Source: RECO01 sp050485385
GTDB lineage: Bacteria > Pseudomonadota > Alphaproteobacteria > Geminicoccales > Geminicoccaceae
Assembly: GCA_050485385.1 (NCBI GenBank)
Contig: JBJHBG010000033.1
Location: 1-40,491 of the forward strand
DNA length: 40,491 nt
Reading direction: 5' to 3'
The translations under genes were made by a program, and so were the position numbers. The notes under the pieces were generated by a model, which saw only the letters and a list, made by a program, of their open reading frames with translations, ran no database searches and was not told the DNA's origin. Of this stretch, positions 17,108-24,503 are shown in pieces. Every line of letters begins with the position of its first letter. Within the stretch, counting starts at the first letter, position 1.

Positions 17108-17126
17108 CGTATACGAAACATATACG
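17108..17126. promoter_or_regulatory. Operator-like dyad in a divergent promoter region (candidate GntR/FadR-type site)
   Basis: CGTATACGAAACATATACG has perfect 6-bp arms (CGTATA and TATACG) around a 7-base centre. It is a conspicuous AT-rich island in GC-rich DNA, placed between the minus-strand catabolic operon (start 17067) and the plus-strand DUF6282 gene (start 17142). FadR/FCD regulators of the GntR family commonly recognise TATAC-type dyads, and one is encoded in this operon. The site is close enough to both starts to regulate both directions. Binding is inferred, not shown. Confidence 0.55.
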
Positions 17127-17141
17127 AGTGGGATGCGACCA

Positions 17142-18059
17142 ATGCACGCTGATCGGATCGAACGGCCGGGCCTCGACCTCCTCGCCGGCGCGGTCGACAG
17201 CCACGTCCACGTCTGCCCCCATCTCAACGCCCGGTCGATCGACGTGCTCGGGGCGGTGAGGGAAGCGGCCGCGGTCGGGATGCGTGGCCTCGGGCTGATG
17301 GACAACTTCGTGAACTCGTCGGGCTACGCCGCCCTGGCCATGCGGGAACTGGGTCATCTCGGTGTCACGGTGTTCGGCGGGTTGATCATGGAGCCGCCGG
17401 CGGGCGGACTGTCGCTGGCTGCGGTCGACGCCGCCCTCGGCTACGGCTACGGACCCGGTACCGGCGCGCGGTTCGTGTCGTTGCCCACGCACCACACGGC
17501 CCACGTCGCCCGGGCCGAAGGTCGCTCCCCGGCCTACGTCGAAAGCTGCCTCGCCATCCCGGAGCGGGGGGCACTGCCGGAGCCGTTGCCCGCCATCCTG
17601 GACCGGATCGCGGCTGCGGGTGTCGTGCTCGAAACCGGCCATCTCGCCGCCGAAGAGGCGCTCCGCGTCGTCGAGGAGGCCGGTCGCCGGGGTGTCGCGC
17701 GCATCCTCGTTCCGGCCAACGGCTTCCCCGAGGATGCGGTGCGCGCCCTGGTCGACGCCGGAGCGGTGATCGAGCTGTCGTTCTTTCCCCTCACCCATGC
17801 GACCCAGGTCGGGCTCACCCATGTCGACCGGGAGGCGCATCGGATCGGCGCGGTCCGCCTGGAGGACACCGTCCGCGCGATCCGCACCGCGGGTCCGGAC
17901 CGGACCATCGTCAACAGCGACTCCGGGGTGTACGTGCTGCCGCCGCCGGTGGAGGCCCTGCGTGAGTTTCTGCTTCTGTTGGAGACGGCAGGGATCGAAC
18001 GTGCCGACCTTCGCACCATGACGGCCCAGGTGTCGGCCGAACTATTCGGCCTGGCATGA
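17142..18059 (+). CDS. DUF6282-like amidohydrolase-fold protein
   Basis: Encodes 305 residues from ATG 17142 (an ATG at 17133 in frame is an alternative; GTGGGA fits the downstream start better). GAVDSHVHVCPHLNARSIDV has the His-x-His metal motif of the amidohydrolase TIM-barrel superfamily (His21, His23). FVSLPTHHTAHVARAEGR, VLETGHLAAEEALRVVEEAG, ILVPANGFPEDAV and IVNSDSGVYVLPPPVEALREF carry further His/Asp residues in barrel positions. The overall pattern is that of DUF6282 proteins, whose reaction is not established. Its divergent position next to a flavoenzyme operon and Ttt transporter suggests hydrolysis of a cyclic amide, lactam or N-acyl substrate in the same pathway; this is inference. 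Confidence 0.75.
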   Translation: MHADRIERPGLDLLAGAVDSHVHVCPHLNARSIDVLGAVREAAAVGMRGLGLMDNFVNSSGYAALAMRELGHLGVTVFGGLIMEPPAGGLSLAAVDAALGYGYGPGTGARFVSLPTHHTAHVARAEGRSPAYVESCLAIPERGALPEPLPAILDRIAAAGVVLETGHLAAEEALRVVEEAGRRGVARILVPANGFPEDAVRALVDAGAVIELSFFPLTHATQVGLTHVDREAHRIGAVRLEDTVRAIRTAGPDRTIVNSDSGVYVLPPPVEALREFLLLLETAGIERADLRTMTAQVSAELFGLA

Positions 18060-18308
18060 AGCCGGCCGCAGGCACGGCCCCCGAGCCGTCGCCGATCGGG
18101 GATGGTTCGGTCCGCCGACGCCCGGACGGGATGCGCCTTCGACCGTGGGCACCGGGACCGGGAGAAGCGGAAGATCGAGCACGTCGACCGCACGCAACAG
18201 GCCGCCAGCGCGCATGGTGCCGCCAAGGTCGGTATCGTTCACCGCTCGAACCCGCGACGGTTGCCCGTCCACGACCGTCGCCGGCCATGTCGTCCCTTGG
18301 CACGCGGA

Positions 18309-18337
18309 CCGGGAATGCGGCGCCGCCGCATTCCCGG
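18309..18337 (-). terminator. Strong GC-rich hairpin downstream of dctP
   Basis: CCGGGAATGCGGC (18309-18321) pairs perfectly with GCCGCATTCCCGG (18325-18337) around a 3-base loop: a 13-bp stem placed 11 bases after the dctP stop codon on the minus strand. It very probably ends the TRAP transporter transcript and may also act on transcripts arriving from the plus strand (DUF6282 gene). No T tract is present. The rest of 18060-18308 holds no gene I can identify. Confidence 0.65.
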
Positions 18338-18347
18338 GAGGGCTACG

Positions 18348-19328
18348 TCATTCCGCGTCGGCGCGGATCTGCTCGATCCACTCCAACACGATCGGGTGGT
18401 CCGGCCGCACGTCGGCCACGGCCTCGCGCCAACGGGCGCGTTCGTCGTCGTCGAGTTCGATGACGGTAGCGCCCTCTTCCACGGCCTTCTCCATCAGCCG
18501 GCCGTCCTCCTGGCCGACGAACTCGTTGTAGTAGTCGCTCGCCGCGGCGGCCGCCTCGTAGATCGCCTCCTGCACGTTCGCCGGCAGCTCCTGGAAGCGC
18601 GCGTCCCACATCTGGAACTGGAAGGCACCCTGGATGTGGCCGCTCAACGTGATGTAGGGAGCGACCTCGTGGATGCTCTCGTAGTAGATCGTCTGCCAGG
18701 GGTTCTCCTGGGCGTCGATCACCCCGGTCTCCAGCGCGGTGAACACCTCGCCCCAGTCCATCGGCGTCGGGCTCGCGCCCAGCGCGCGGAAGGTGTTGAT
18801 CCAGGTCGGCGAATCGGGCGTGCGGATGCGCAGGCCCTGGAAGTCCTCCAGCCGTGCGATCGGCCGCTTGGCGGTGACGTGGCGCGGCCCGCGGGTCATC
18901 AGCCCGATCAGGCGAAAGCCCGTCTCCTCGCGCATGGTGTCGAGCATGGCCTCGCCGAGGTCGCCGGTCCAAACCTCGATGAAGTGATCGCGGTCGTTGT
19001 AGAGGAAGGGCACCAGCTCGACGCCGAACAGCGGCGAGTACCGCTCGAGCGTGCCGATCGCCTCGACCACGATGTCGAGGGTGCGGAGTTCCAGCCCCTC
19101 CTGCATCTCGCGCCACTGGCCGAGCATGCCGGCCGGAAAGATGCGGACGGTCGCCTCGCCGTTGGTCAGCTCCTCCAGCCGCTCCTTGAAGATCTCGGAC
19201 GCGACGTGGCGGGCGTCCTGGGTGCCGACGTTGTGGCCGAGACGGAGTTCGACCGCCGCCACGGAGCCGAGCGGCAAGGCCGTGAGGGCCAGGAGGGCCG
19301 CACCGGCCATCAAGGTCTTCTGCATCAT
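18348..19328 (-). CDS. dctP: TRAP transporter solute-binding protein DctP
   Basis: Encodes 326 residues. The signal peptide is QKTLMAGAALLALTALPLGSVAA. The mature protein shows DctP landmarks: LRLGHNVGTQDARHVASEIF, PAGMLGQWREMQEGLELRTL, the arginine-containing ligand motif LEDFQGLRIRTPDSP, and GVIDAQENPWQTIYYESIHE. It should bind an organic acid in the periplasm through the conserved arginine and hand it to DctQM. ATG 19326-19328 has AGGAGG at ideal distance (a second ATG follows directly). It is the last gene of the operon, 103 bases after dctM, with a strong terminator hairpin behind it. Confidence 0.93.
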   Translation of the reverse strand: MMQKTLMAGAALLALTALPLGSVAAVELRLGHNVGTQDARHVASEIFKERLEELTNGEATVRIFPAGMLGQWREMQEGLELRTLDIVVEAIGTLERYSPLFGVELVPFLYNDRDHFIEVWTGDLGEAMLDTMREETGFRLIGLMTRGPRHVTAKRPIARLEDFQGLRIRTPDSPTWINTFRALGASPTPMDWGEVFTALETGVIDAQENPWQTIYYESIHEVAPYITLSGHIQGAFQFQMWDARFQELPANVQEAIYEAAAAASDYYNEFVGQEDGRLMEKAVEEGATVIELDDDERARWREAVADVRPDHPIVLEWIEQIRADAE

Positions 19329-19431
19329 CGTCAAGCCTCCTCGTGATTGGGAGCGGCGCCGCCGCTCCGCGGGCGATAGGATCGACGCGGGCAATCGGCA
19401 CCCGCAGTCCGATCCGGCGGGCAGGGGCGCG

Positions 19432-20718
19432 TCATCGCAGCCCCCGAACCCAGGTGGGCAGGGTCGTGGCGATGGCCGGGACGAGCGTGATCAAGAGCAG
19501 CACGACCACGCCGATGCCGAAGAACGGCACGGTCGCCCGAATCGCCTTCGCGACCGGCAGGCGGGCGATCTTCGCCGCCAGGTTGAGGCAGAGCCCGACC
19601 GGCGGCGTGACCAGGCCGAGGCACAGGTTGAACACCATCATGATGCCGAACTGCACGGGGTCGACGCCCATGGCGACCACCACCGGGAACAGGATCGGCA
19701 CGGTGATGACGATGGCGGCATTCGCCTCCATGAAGATGCCGAGCGCCAGCATCGCCACGTTGATCAACAGCAACAGGACGATCGGGTCCTGCGTCAGCGT
19801 GAAGAGCCAGTTGGCGACGGTGCCGGGCGCGTCGGCCAGCACCAGCACCCACTTGTAGAGTTCGGCCATGCTGATGATCAGCATGATGCTCGCGACCAAC
19901 AGCGCGTTCTCGTAGAGTATCTGCGGCAGGTGGCTGAGCTTCAGTTCGCGGTAGACGAACATGCCGACGAGGAACGCGTAGACGGCGGCGACGGCTGCGG
20001 CCTCGGTCACGGTGAAGATGCCGCCGACGAGGCCCGCCAGGATGATGATCGGCGTGAGCAGTGCCCAGACGACGTCCTTCAGCGCCTTCAAGAACACCGC
20101 CAGCGAGACCGGGGCCTCGCGGGCGTAGCCGCGCTTCCTGGCGATGACGAAGGCGACGACCATCAGGCTGAGCCCGTAGAGCACGCCGGGCACGATGCCG
20201 GCGAGGAACAGCGAGGTGATCGAGGTGCCGGTGATGACGCCGTAGACGACCAGGGTGATGCTCGGCGGGATGACGGCGGCGATGCCGGACGAGGAGGCGG
20301 TGACGGCGACCGTGTAGTCGCGGTCGTAGCCGCGCTCGACCATGGCCGGGATGAGCACGCCGCCGACGGCCGAGGTGTCGGCCACCGCCGAGCCCGACTT
20401 GCCGGCAAAGATCAGGCTGGCGACGATGTTCATCAGCGCGAGGCCGCCGGTGAAGCGGCCGACCAGGGCGTTGGCGAAGGCGATGATGCGGCGCGTGATG
20501 CCGCCGTAGTTCATGAACGAGCCGGCGAGGATGAAGCAGGGAATGGCGAGGAGCGCGAAGGAATCCATGCCGGCGAGCACCCGTTGCGGGATGCCGGCGG
20601 GCGGGATGCCGGTGCCGAACACCAGGGCCAGGACGGACGCGATCCCGAGCGCCACACCGATGGGCACCCCCACGACGAGGGCGACGACGAACACGCCGCC
20701 GAGGAGGGTGAGTACCAT
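19432..20718 (-). CDS. dctM: TRAP transporter large permease DctM
   Basis: Encodes 428 residues with about 12 membrane spans, the standard DctM length. Typical segments are VVGVPIGVALGIASVLALVF, FALLAIPCFILAGSFMNYGG, LIFAGKSGSAVADTSAVGGV, SSGIAAVIPPSITLVVYGVI, and the C-terminal FGIMMVFNLCLGLVTPPVGL. It is the sodium-coupled membrane channel of the TRAP uptake system. It begins 9 bases after dctQ, so the two are co-translated. No unusual features. Confidence 0.95.
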   Translation of the reverse strand: MVLTLLGGVFVVALVVGVPIGVALGIASVLALVFGTGIPPAGIPQRVLAGMDSFALLAIPCFILAGSFMNYGGITRRIIAFANALVGRFTGGLALMNIVASLIFAGKSGSAVADTSAVGGVLIPAMVERGYDRDYTVAVTASSSGIAAVIPPSITLVVYGVITGTSITSLFLAGIVPGVLYGLSLMVVAFVIARKRGYAREAPVSLAVFLKALKDVVWALLTPIIILAGLVGGIFTVTEAAAVAAVYAFLVGMFVYRELKLSHLPQILYENALLVASIMLIISMAELYKWVLVLADAPGTVANWLFTLTQDPIVLLLLINVAMLALGIFMEANAAIVITVPILFPVVVAMGVDPVQFGIMMVFNLCLGLVTPPVGLCLNLAAKIARLPVAKAIRATVPFFGIGVVVLLLITLVPAIATTLPTWVRGLR

Positions 20719-20727
20719 CGCCGACCC

Positions 20728-21246
20728 CTACCGCTGGCCGAAGTCGGCGGGGACGCGTGGCCCGTGAGCCACGTCCTCCAGGAGCCGCTCGATGCTGAAC
20801 AGCACGACCAGCGCCGAGCCGGTCGGAATCGCCGCATAGGCCCAGATCCAGGACACCCCGAGGCCCATCGCCATCTGCCGGCCGGCGACCGGCAGCGTAT
20901 GGTAGGCCATCCAGCCGACGAAGGCGAAGAGACCGAGCGTGGCGAGGCGCTCGATCAACGCCAGCGCGATGCGCAAGAGGCGCGAGTCGACCTCGTCGAA
21001 CAACGCCAGCTTCAGATGCTCGTCGTGGCGGGTGCAGAGCGCCACGCCGAGCATGATCATCCAGATGAAGGTGAAGCGGGCGAGCTGGTCCGACCACTGC
21101 GTCGGCCGGTAGAAGAGGTAGCGGGCCACGACTTCGTAGAACAGGACGCCGACGATCAGGGCCAGCATCAGACCGATGACGATGCGGGTCAGCCGGTCGG
21201 CCACCTCGGCCACCGGCCGCACCACGCTCAGGAGGAGCGCGGACAC
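20728..21246 (-). CDS. dctQ: TRAP transporter small permease DctQ
   Basis: Encodes 172 residues with four membrane spans (IVIGLMLALIVGVLFYEVVA, FIWMIMLGVALCT, LFAFVGWMAYHTL, AAIPTGSALVVLFSIERLLE). RYLFYRPTQWSDQLARFTFI is the conserved DctQ segment before span two. The start is GTG 21244-21246, eight bases after the stop of the SAF oxidoreductase gene, and the stop is 9 bases before dctM. It forms the membrane complex with DctM. Confidence 0.9.
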   Translation of the reverse strand: MSALLLSVVRPVAEVADRLTRIVIGLMLALIVGVLFYEVVARYLFYRPTQWSDQLARFTFIWMIMLGVALCTRHDEHLKLALFDEVDSRLLRIALALIERLATLGLFAFVGWMAYHTLPVAGRQMAMGLGVSWIWAYAAIPTGSALVVLFSIERLLEDVAHGPRVPADFGQR

Positions 21247-21254
21247 GGCGCGGC

Positions 21255-22601
21255 CTAGGGCTTCGGCGCGAAGGTGCGTTCCATCTCGCGGCGGACGCGC
21301 ACCACCGGGTCGTCCAGGGCGAGGTCGACGTCGGCCCAGGTCAGCAACTCGCCCGCCTTCTTCGCCTGCGTCAGCCGGACGTTGTGGGCGAGGCCGAGCG
21401 GCAGGCCACCGAGTTCCAGGGACCGTGCCGCCGGCAACTGCTTGCCCCAGACGCAGCGGCCGCCTTCGCCGTCGAGCGTCTCGCCGACGGCAAGGTCGCG
21501 CTTGGCCGTGGCGACCACGTCGGCGTTGAAGGCCTCGGGGGCGCCCGTCGGCTCGCCGCGGATGCCGATGGAGGCGACCGAGATGCCCAGTTCCAGGCCG
21601 ATCAGATGGGTCGGCCGGTACATCGCCGAATAGCGGTAGGTGGTGTCGGGGAGGAAGCCGTACTCCTCGAAGCAGTGGGACACGTAGTCGTGCTCGGCCT
21701 CGACCACCACGTAGGTGCCGATCTGCAGGTGATGCTCGACCGGGCTGCCGTCGCGCCGGAGCGAGGAGACGACCTCGGTGGTGCCGGCGTGGGACAGCCG
21801 GCCGCCGACGCTGCGGGGCTTGCAGACCTCGGCCAGTTCGTAACAGGACGCAGGCGGAAAGCCGAGGCCGTCCGGCTGCGGCGTGAGGCCGGTGGCGTTG
21901 CAGACCGCGGTCATCTCGATCGACGACTTCGTGCCGTCGATGAAGCTGTTGTACATCTTGGGGTTCATGCCGCCGCGTTTCGCCAACTCCGGCGAAATGC
22001 CGAAGTTTTCCCACACCGTGTCGGGCGTCGAAGCGTGGAACGACGGCAGGTAGCGCGTACCCTTGCCGGCGGCGATCACCTTGAAGCCGGAGGCCCTGGC
22101 CCAGTCCACTTGCTCGCAGATGATGGCCGGCTGGTCGCCATAGGCGAGCGAGTAGACGAGGCCCGCGGCACGGGCCTTCCTGGCGAGCAGCGGTCCCGCC
22201 ACCACGTCGGCTTCGACCGTCACCATGACGACGTGCCGGCCTTGCTCGAAACCGGCGAGCGCGTGGCGGATGCCGGCACCCGGATCGCCCGTGGCCTCGA
22301 TCACCACGTCGAGCCGGTCGGCGCCGATCAGCTTCGTTCCGTCGTCGGTGATCCAGGTGGTGCCGTGCGCGACCGCGTCGGCGGCGGACGTGGCGGCGAC
22401 CGCTTCGGCCGGCCAGCCGACGGCGGCACAGGCGCGGCGGGCGCGATCCGGGCTCAGATCGGCGATGGCCATGACGTGGAGGCCGGGCGTGCGGCGCGCC
22501 TGGGCGAGGAACATGCTGCCGAACTTGCCCGCGCCGATCAGGCCGACGCGAATGGGGCGGTTCTCCTCGGCGCGTGCGGCCAGGGCTCGATACAGATTCA
22601 T
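21255..22601 (-). CDS. COG4091-type NAD(P)-dependent oxidoreductase with C-terminal SAF domain (homoserine dehydrogenase-like)
   Basis: Encodes 448 residues. IRVGLIGAGKFGSMFLAQAR near residue 18 is a Rossmann NAD(P) motif; LDVVIEATGDPGAGIRHAL is typical of homoserine-dehydrogenase-like enzymes. A catalytic domain follows (LAYGDQPAIICEQVDWARA, VIAAGKGTRYLPSFHAS, NPKMYNSFIDGTKSSIEM). Residues ~360-435 (ATAKRDLAVGETLDGEGG … GELLTWADVDL) form an SAF domain. Members act on small hydroxy-acids or sugar-acid derivatives; the substrate here is unknown but probably derived from the ligand of the co-operonic TRAP transporter. AAGGGAGG precedes ATG 22601. It is the first gene of the dctQMP operon. Confidence 0.85.
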   Translation of the reverse strand: MNLYRALAARAEENRPIRVGLIGAGKFGSMFLAQARRTPGLHVMAIADLSPDRARRACAAVGWPAEAVAATSAADAVAHGTTWITDDGTKLIGADRLDVVIEATGDPGAGIRHALAGFEQGRHVVMVTVEADVVAGPLLARKARAAGLVYSLAYGDQPAIICEQVDWARASGFKVIAAGKGTRYLPSFHASTPDTVWENFGISPELAKRGGMNPKMYNSFIDGTKSSIEMTAVCNATGLTPQPDGLGFPPASCYELAEVCKPRSVGGRLSHAGTTEVVSSLRRDGSPVEHHLQIGTYVVVEAEHDYVSHCFEEYGFLPDTTYRYSAMYRPTHLIGLELGISVASIGIRGEPTGAPEAFNADVVATAKRDLAVGETLDGEGGRCVWGKQLPAARSLELGGLPLGLAHNVRLTQAKKAGELLTWADVDLALDDPVVRVRREMERTFAPKP

Positions 22602-22679
22602 GGTGATCGTGCCTCCCTTTTGACCAGGAAGGATATGGATGCGGCAGCGCGTGGCCAGAGCGGAAAAAATTGGCTTCGA

Positions 22680-22694
22680 TTAAGTCTGACTTAA
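22680..22694. promoter_or_regulatory. Perfect 15-bp dyad of LysR-box type overlapping the lysR stop codon
   Basis: TTAAGTC-T-GACTTAA has two perfect 7-bp arms around one base, and contains T-N11-A, the LysR-type regulator box. It lies in the 78-base gap between lysR and the SAF oxidoreductase gene, with the lysR TAA stop inside it. It is AT-rich in a GC-rich region, and a run of six T follows on the minus strand about ten bases on. An operator for the downstream operon is preferred; a weak terminator for lysR is the alternative. Confidence 0.55.
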
Positions 22695-23642
22695 GCGAAC
22701 GGGACTCGGGTCGGCCGGCTCGGCGTTCGGCTGCAACTCGGGGTGGCTGCGCAGCCAGCGGAGGAAGCGGCTGACCTTGGACGTCTCCAAGTTCGCCGGC
22801 GGGCAGACGACCCAGACCTGGGTTTCGACGAAGTCGTGGCGGCTGGCGACGGGGCAGACGAGGCTGCCGCGGCGCAGTTCCGCCTCGGCGAGCAAGGCGC
22901 TGTCGAGCGCAACGCCGAGGCCGGCAACGGCGGCGTCGATCGCCATGAACGAGCGGTCGAAGCGGGGGCCGCGGTCGGTCGGCAGGTGGCCGAGCCCGTT
23001 GGCGGCGAGCCAGATCGGCCAGCTGATGGCGCATTTGATCGAGTGGATCAGCGGCAGTCGGACAAGCTCGGCCGCATCGTCCAGGGCACGGCGCCCGCCT
23101 AGGAGCCGCGGGCTGCACAGCGGTACGATCCGCTCGCGCGCGAGCGGCTCCACGTGCAGCCGCTCCCAGTTGCCGACGCCGAGGCGCAACTCGACGTCGA
23201 TCGGCTCACGGCGGAACTCGGTCTTCTCGTTGGTGGCATCGAGCCGCAGATCGAGGTCCGGGTTGGCGGCGACGAAGCTGCCGATCCTCGGCATCAGCCA
23301 TTTTGCGGCGAAACTCGGTACCGAGCGCACCACCAGCACCTCCGGCTGGAGGTGGCGGTGGATCGCCTGGGTCGCGTCGGCGACGCGGGCAAGCGCCGCG
23401 GTGACCTGCTCGTAGTAGAGGGCTCCGGCTTCGGTCAGGATGACCCGGCGGTTGAGGCGGCGGAAGAGGGTGATGGCGAGGTAGGTCTCCAGCACCCGGA
23501 TCTGCTGCGTCACCGCCGCCGGGCTGACGTTCAGCTCCGCCGCCGCGCGCGCGAAGCTGCCATGACGGGCAGCCGCCTCGAAGACGCAAAGCGCGCGCAA
23601 CGGCGGCAGACGGGCTACCACGATCCGCACCTCCGGCCGCAT
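22680..23642 (-). CDS. LysR-family transcriptional regulator (GcvA-like)
   Basis: Encodes 320 residues. The N-terminal winged helix (LRALCVFEAAARHGSFARAA, AAVTQQIRVLETYLAITLFR, VILTEAGALYY) is the LysR DNA-binding domain; PPLRALCVFEAAARHGSF is characteristic of the GcvA subgroup. The C-terminal ~220 residues form a periplasmic-binding-protein-like effector domain (VEPLARERIVPLCSPRLL, AAVAGLGVALDSALLAEAEL). ATG 23640-23642 is chosen to match the family start. It is co-oriented with and directly upstream of the TRAP/SAF operon, the usual arrangement for its local regulator, and a LysR-box-like dyad lies at its own stop codon. Confidence 0.92.
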   Translation of the reverse strand: MRPEVRIVVARLPPLRALCVFEAAARHGSFARAAAELNVSPAAVTQQIRVLETYLAITLFRRLNRRVILTEAGALYYEQVTAALARVADATQAIHRHLQPEVLVVRSVPSFAAKWLMPRIGSFVAANPDLDLRLDATNEKTEFRREPIDVELRLGVGNWERLHVEPLARERIVPLCSPRLLGGRRALDDAAELVRLPLIHSIKCAISWPIWLAANGLGHLPTDRGPRFDRSFMAIDAAVAGLGVALDSALLAEAELRRGSLVCPVASRHDFVETQVWVVCPPANLETSKVSRFLRWLRSHPELQPNAEPADPSPVRLSQT

Positions 23643-23935
23643 CCGACGGCCGATCCTGCCGCCTCGATCACGGCCGGAGCAAGACCGGCACACGGCCGCG
23701 CCGTCAAGCCGTCCCGCGCAGGCGACCCGTTCGGGTCCGATCGTCGGGCACGGCGGTCGGTCCGCAGGTCGGCACATGGGCCGCGCATCGTTTCCGCGAC
23801 GCGATGACGATCGCTGCCGCACGGATCAGGTCAGTGCGCGTCGAGGGCTGCACGACGCGTGGAGGCCGTTGCCGCCCACGTCGCCAGTGTGACGGACGGC
23901 GCGGAGGGCCAATCCAGCCACCAAGCCCGACGACG
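23643..23935. other. Gap with no recognised gene
   Basis: This 293-base stretch between the lysR start and the end of the small membrane protein gene has no convincing coding frame, dyad or repeat. It presumably contains the lysR promoter (minus strand) and the end of the transcript from 24384. Confidence 0.4.
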
Positions 23936-24187
23936 CTACTCGTCGGCATCGCGGTCGGCTTCGTCCATCAGCCGGCGGACCCAGCGCCCGGCCCAAAGGG
24001 TGACCGGCACGCCGAGGACGAGCCCCAGCGACACCGCCTGAGCCGGGCTGACGTCCGGCCCGCCCACCACGCGCCCCATCAAGCCCAGGAAAAACAGGTT
24101 CACGGCAGCGGCGAGCGCCACGAACGGGTAGAGGATCAGGGCCAGGCGGGCCACCGGCCACCGGCCTTCGGGCATCGCGTCGCTCAT
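23936..24187 (-). CDS. Small two-span membrane protein of the NO-reduction locus (possibly NnrT-like)
   Basis: Encodes 83 residues with two membrane spans (VARLALILYPFVALAAAVNL and SPAQAVSLGLVLGVPVTLWA) and a charged C-terminus (RRLMDEADRDADE). The LILYPF…AVNLFFLGLMG pattern resembles, from memory, small proteins near denitrification genes sometimes labelled NnrT; the function of these is unknown, and the match is not certain. The start overlaps the stop of the next small gene in ATGA. It lies beside a Dnr-type regulator and the nor genes. Confidence 0.7.
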   Translation of the reverse strand: MSDAMPEGRWPVARLALILYPFVALAAAVNLFFLGLMGRVVGGPDVSPAQAVSLGLVLGVPVTLWAGRWVRRLMDEADRDADE

Positions 24188-24384
24188 CGCACCTTCCGGT
24201 TGACCATGCGGTGGACGAGGTAGAGGGCGACGCAGAGGGCCACCGTGGCGATGGCGAAGGAAAGCGTGGGATCGCTCCCGACGGGCGCGCCGCCGCGACC
24301 GCTGGCGGTGACGGCCGTGTCGCCGGCAAGCACGGCCGTGGGCATGGCGAGCAGGGCCATGGCGTTGAGCAGCGGACGAAGCAT
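24184..24384 (-). CDS. Small exported/membrane protein of unknown function
   Basis: Encodes 66 residues: a signal-peptide-like start (LRPLLNAMALLAMPTAVLAG), a short polar glycine-rich stretch, a single membrane span (LSFAIATVALCVALYLVHRM) and a basic end. It precedes the other small membrane protein gene with an ATGA overlap, so the two make a unit. It is divergent from the Crp/Fnr regulator gene with a 119-base gap. No family was recognised; association with NO reduction is inferred from position alone. Confidence 0.6.
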   Translation of the reverse strand: MLRPLLNAMALLAMPTAVLAGDTAVTASGRGGAPVGSDPTLSFAIATVALCVALYLVHRMVNRKVR

Positions 24385-24503
24385 GGGCGTCACCCTCCGG
24401 TTGGTTGCGCGTCGCGCCGGGCGAGGCACGACGGAGGTAGCCTAGCGCCAGGGCAGGACGTGCGGCATGACGTTGGTCAAGTGGCGAGGGAGGAGTCGAG
24501 CCC

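Noticed and set aside
18042..18272. Minus-strand frame with RVRAVNDTDLGGTMRAGG, moderately protein-like
   Set aside because: Starts without a ribosome binding site, ends inside the DUF6282 gene, and matches no family I know; could be a remnant but is unsupported.
19051..21258. 735-codon plus-strand frame over the TRAP transporter genes
   Set aside because: Made of Asp/Arg/His-rich repeats antisense to dctM, dctQ and dctP; no domain or start context.
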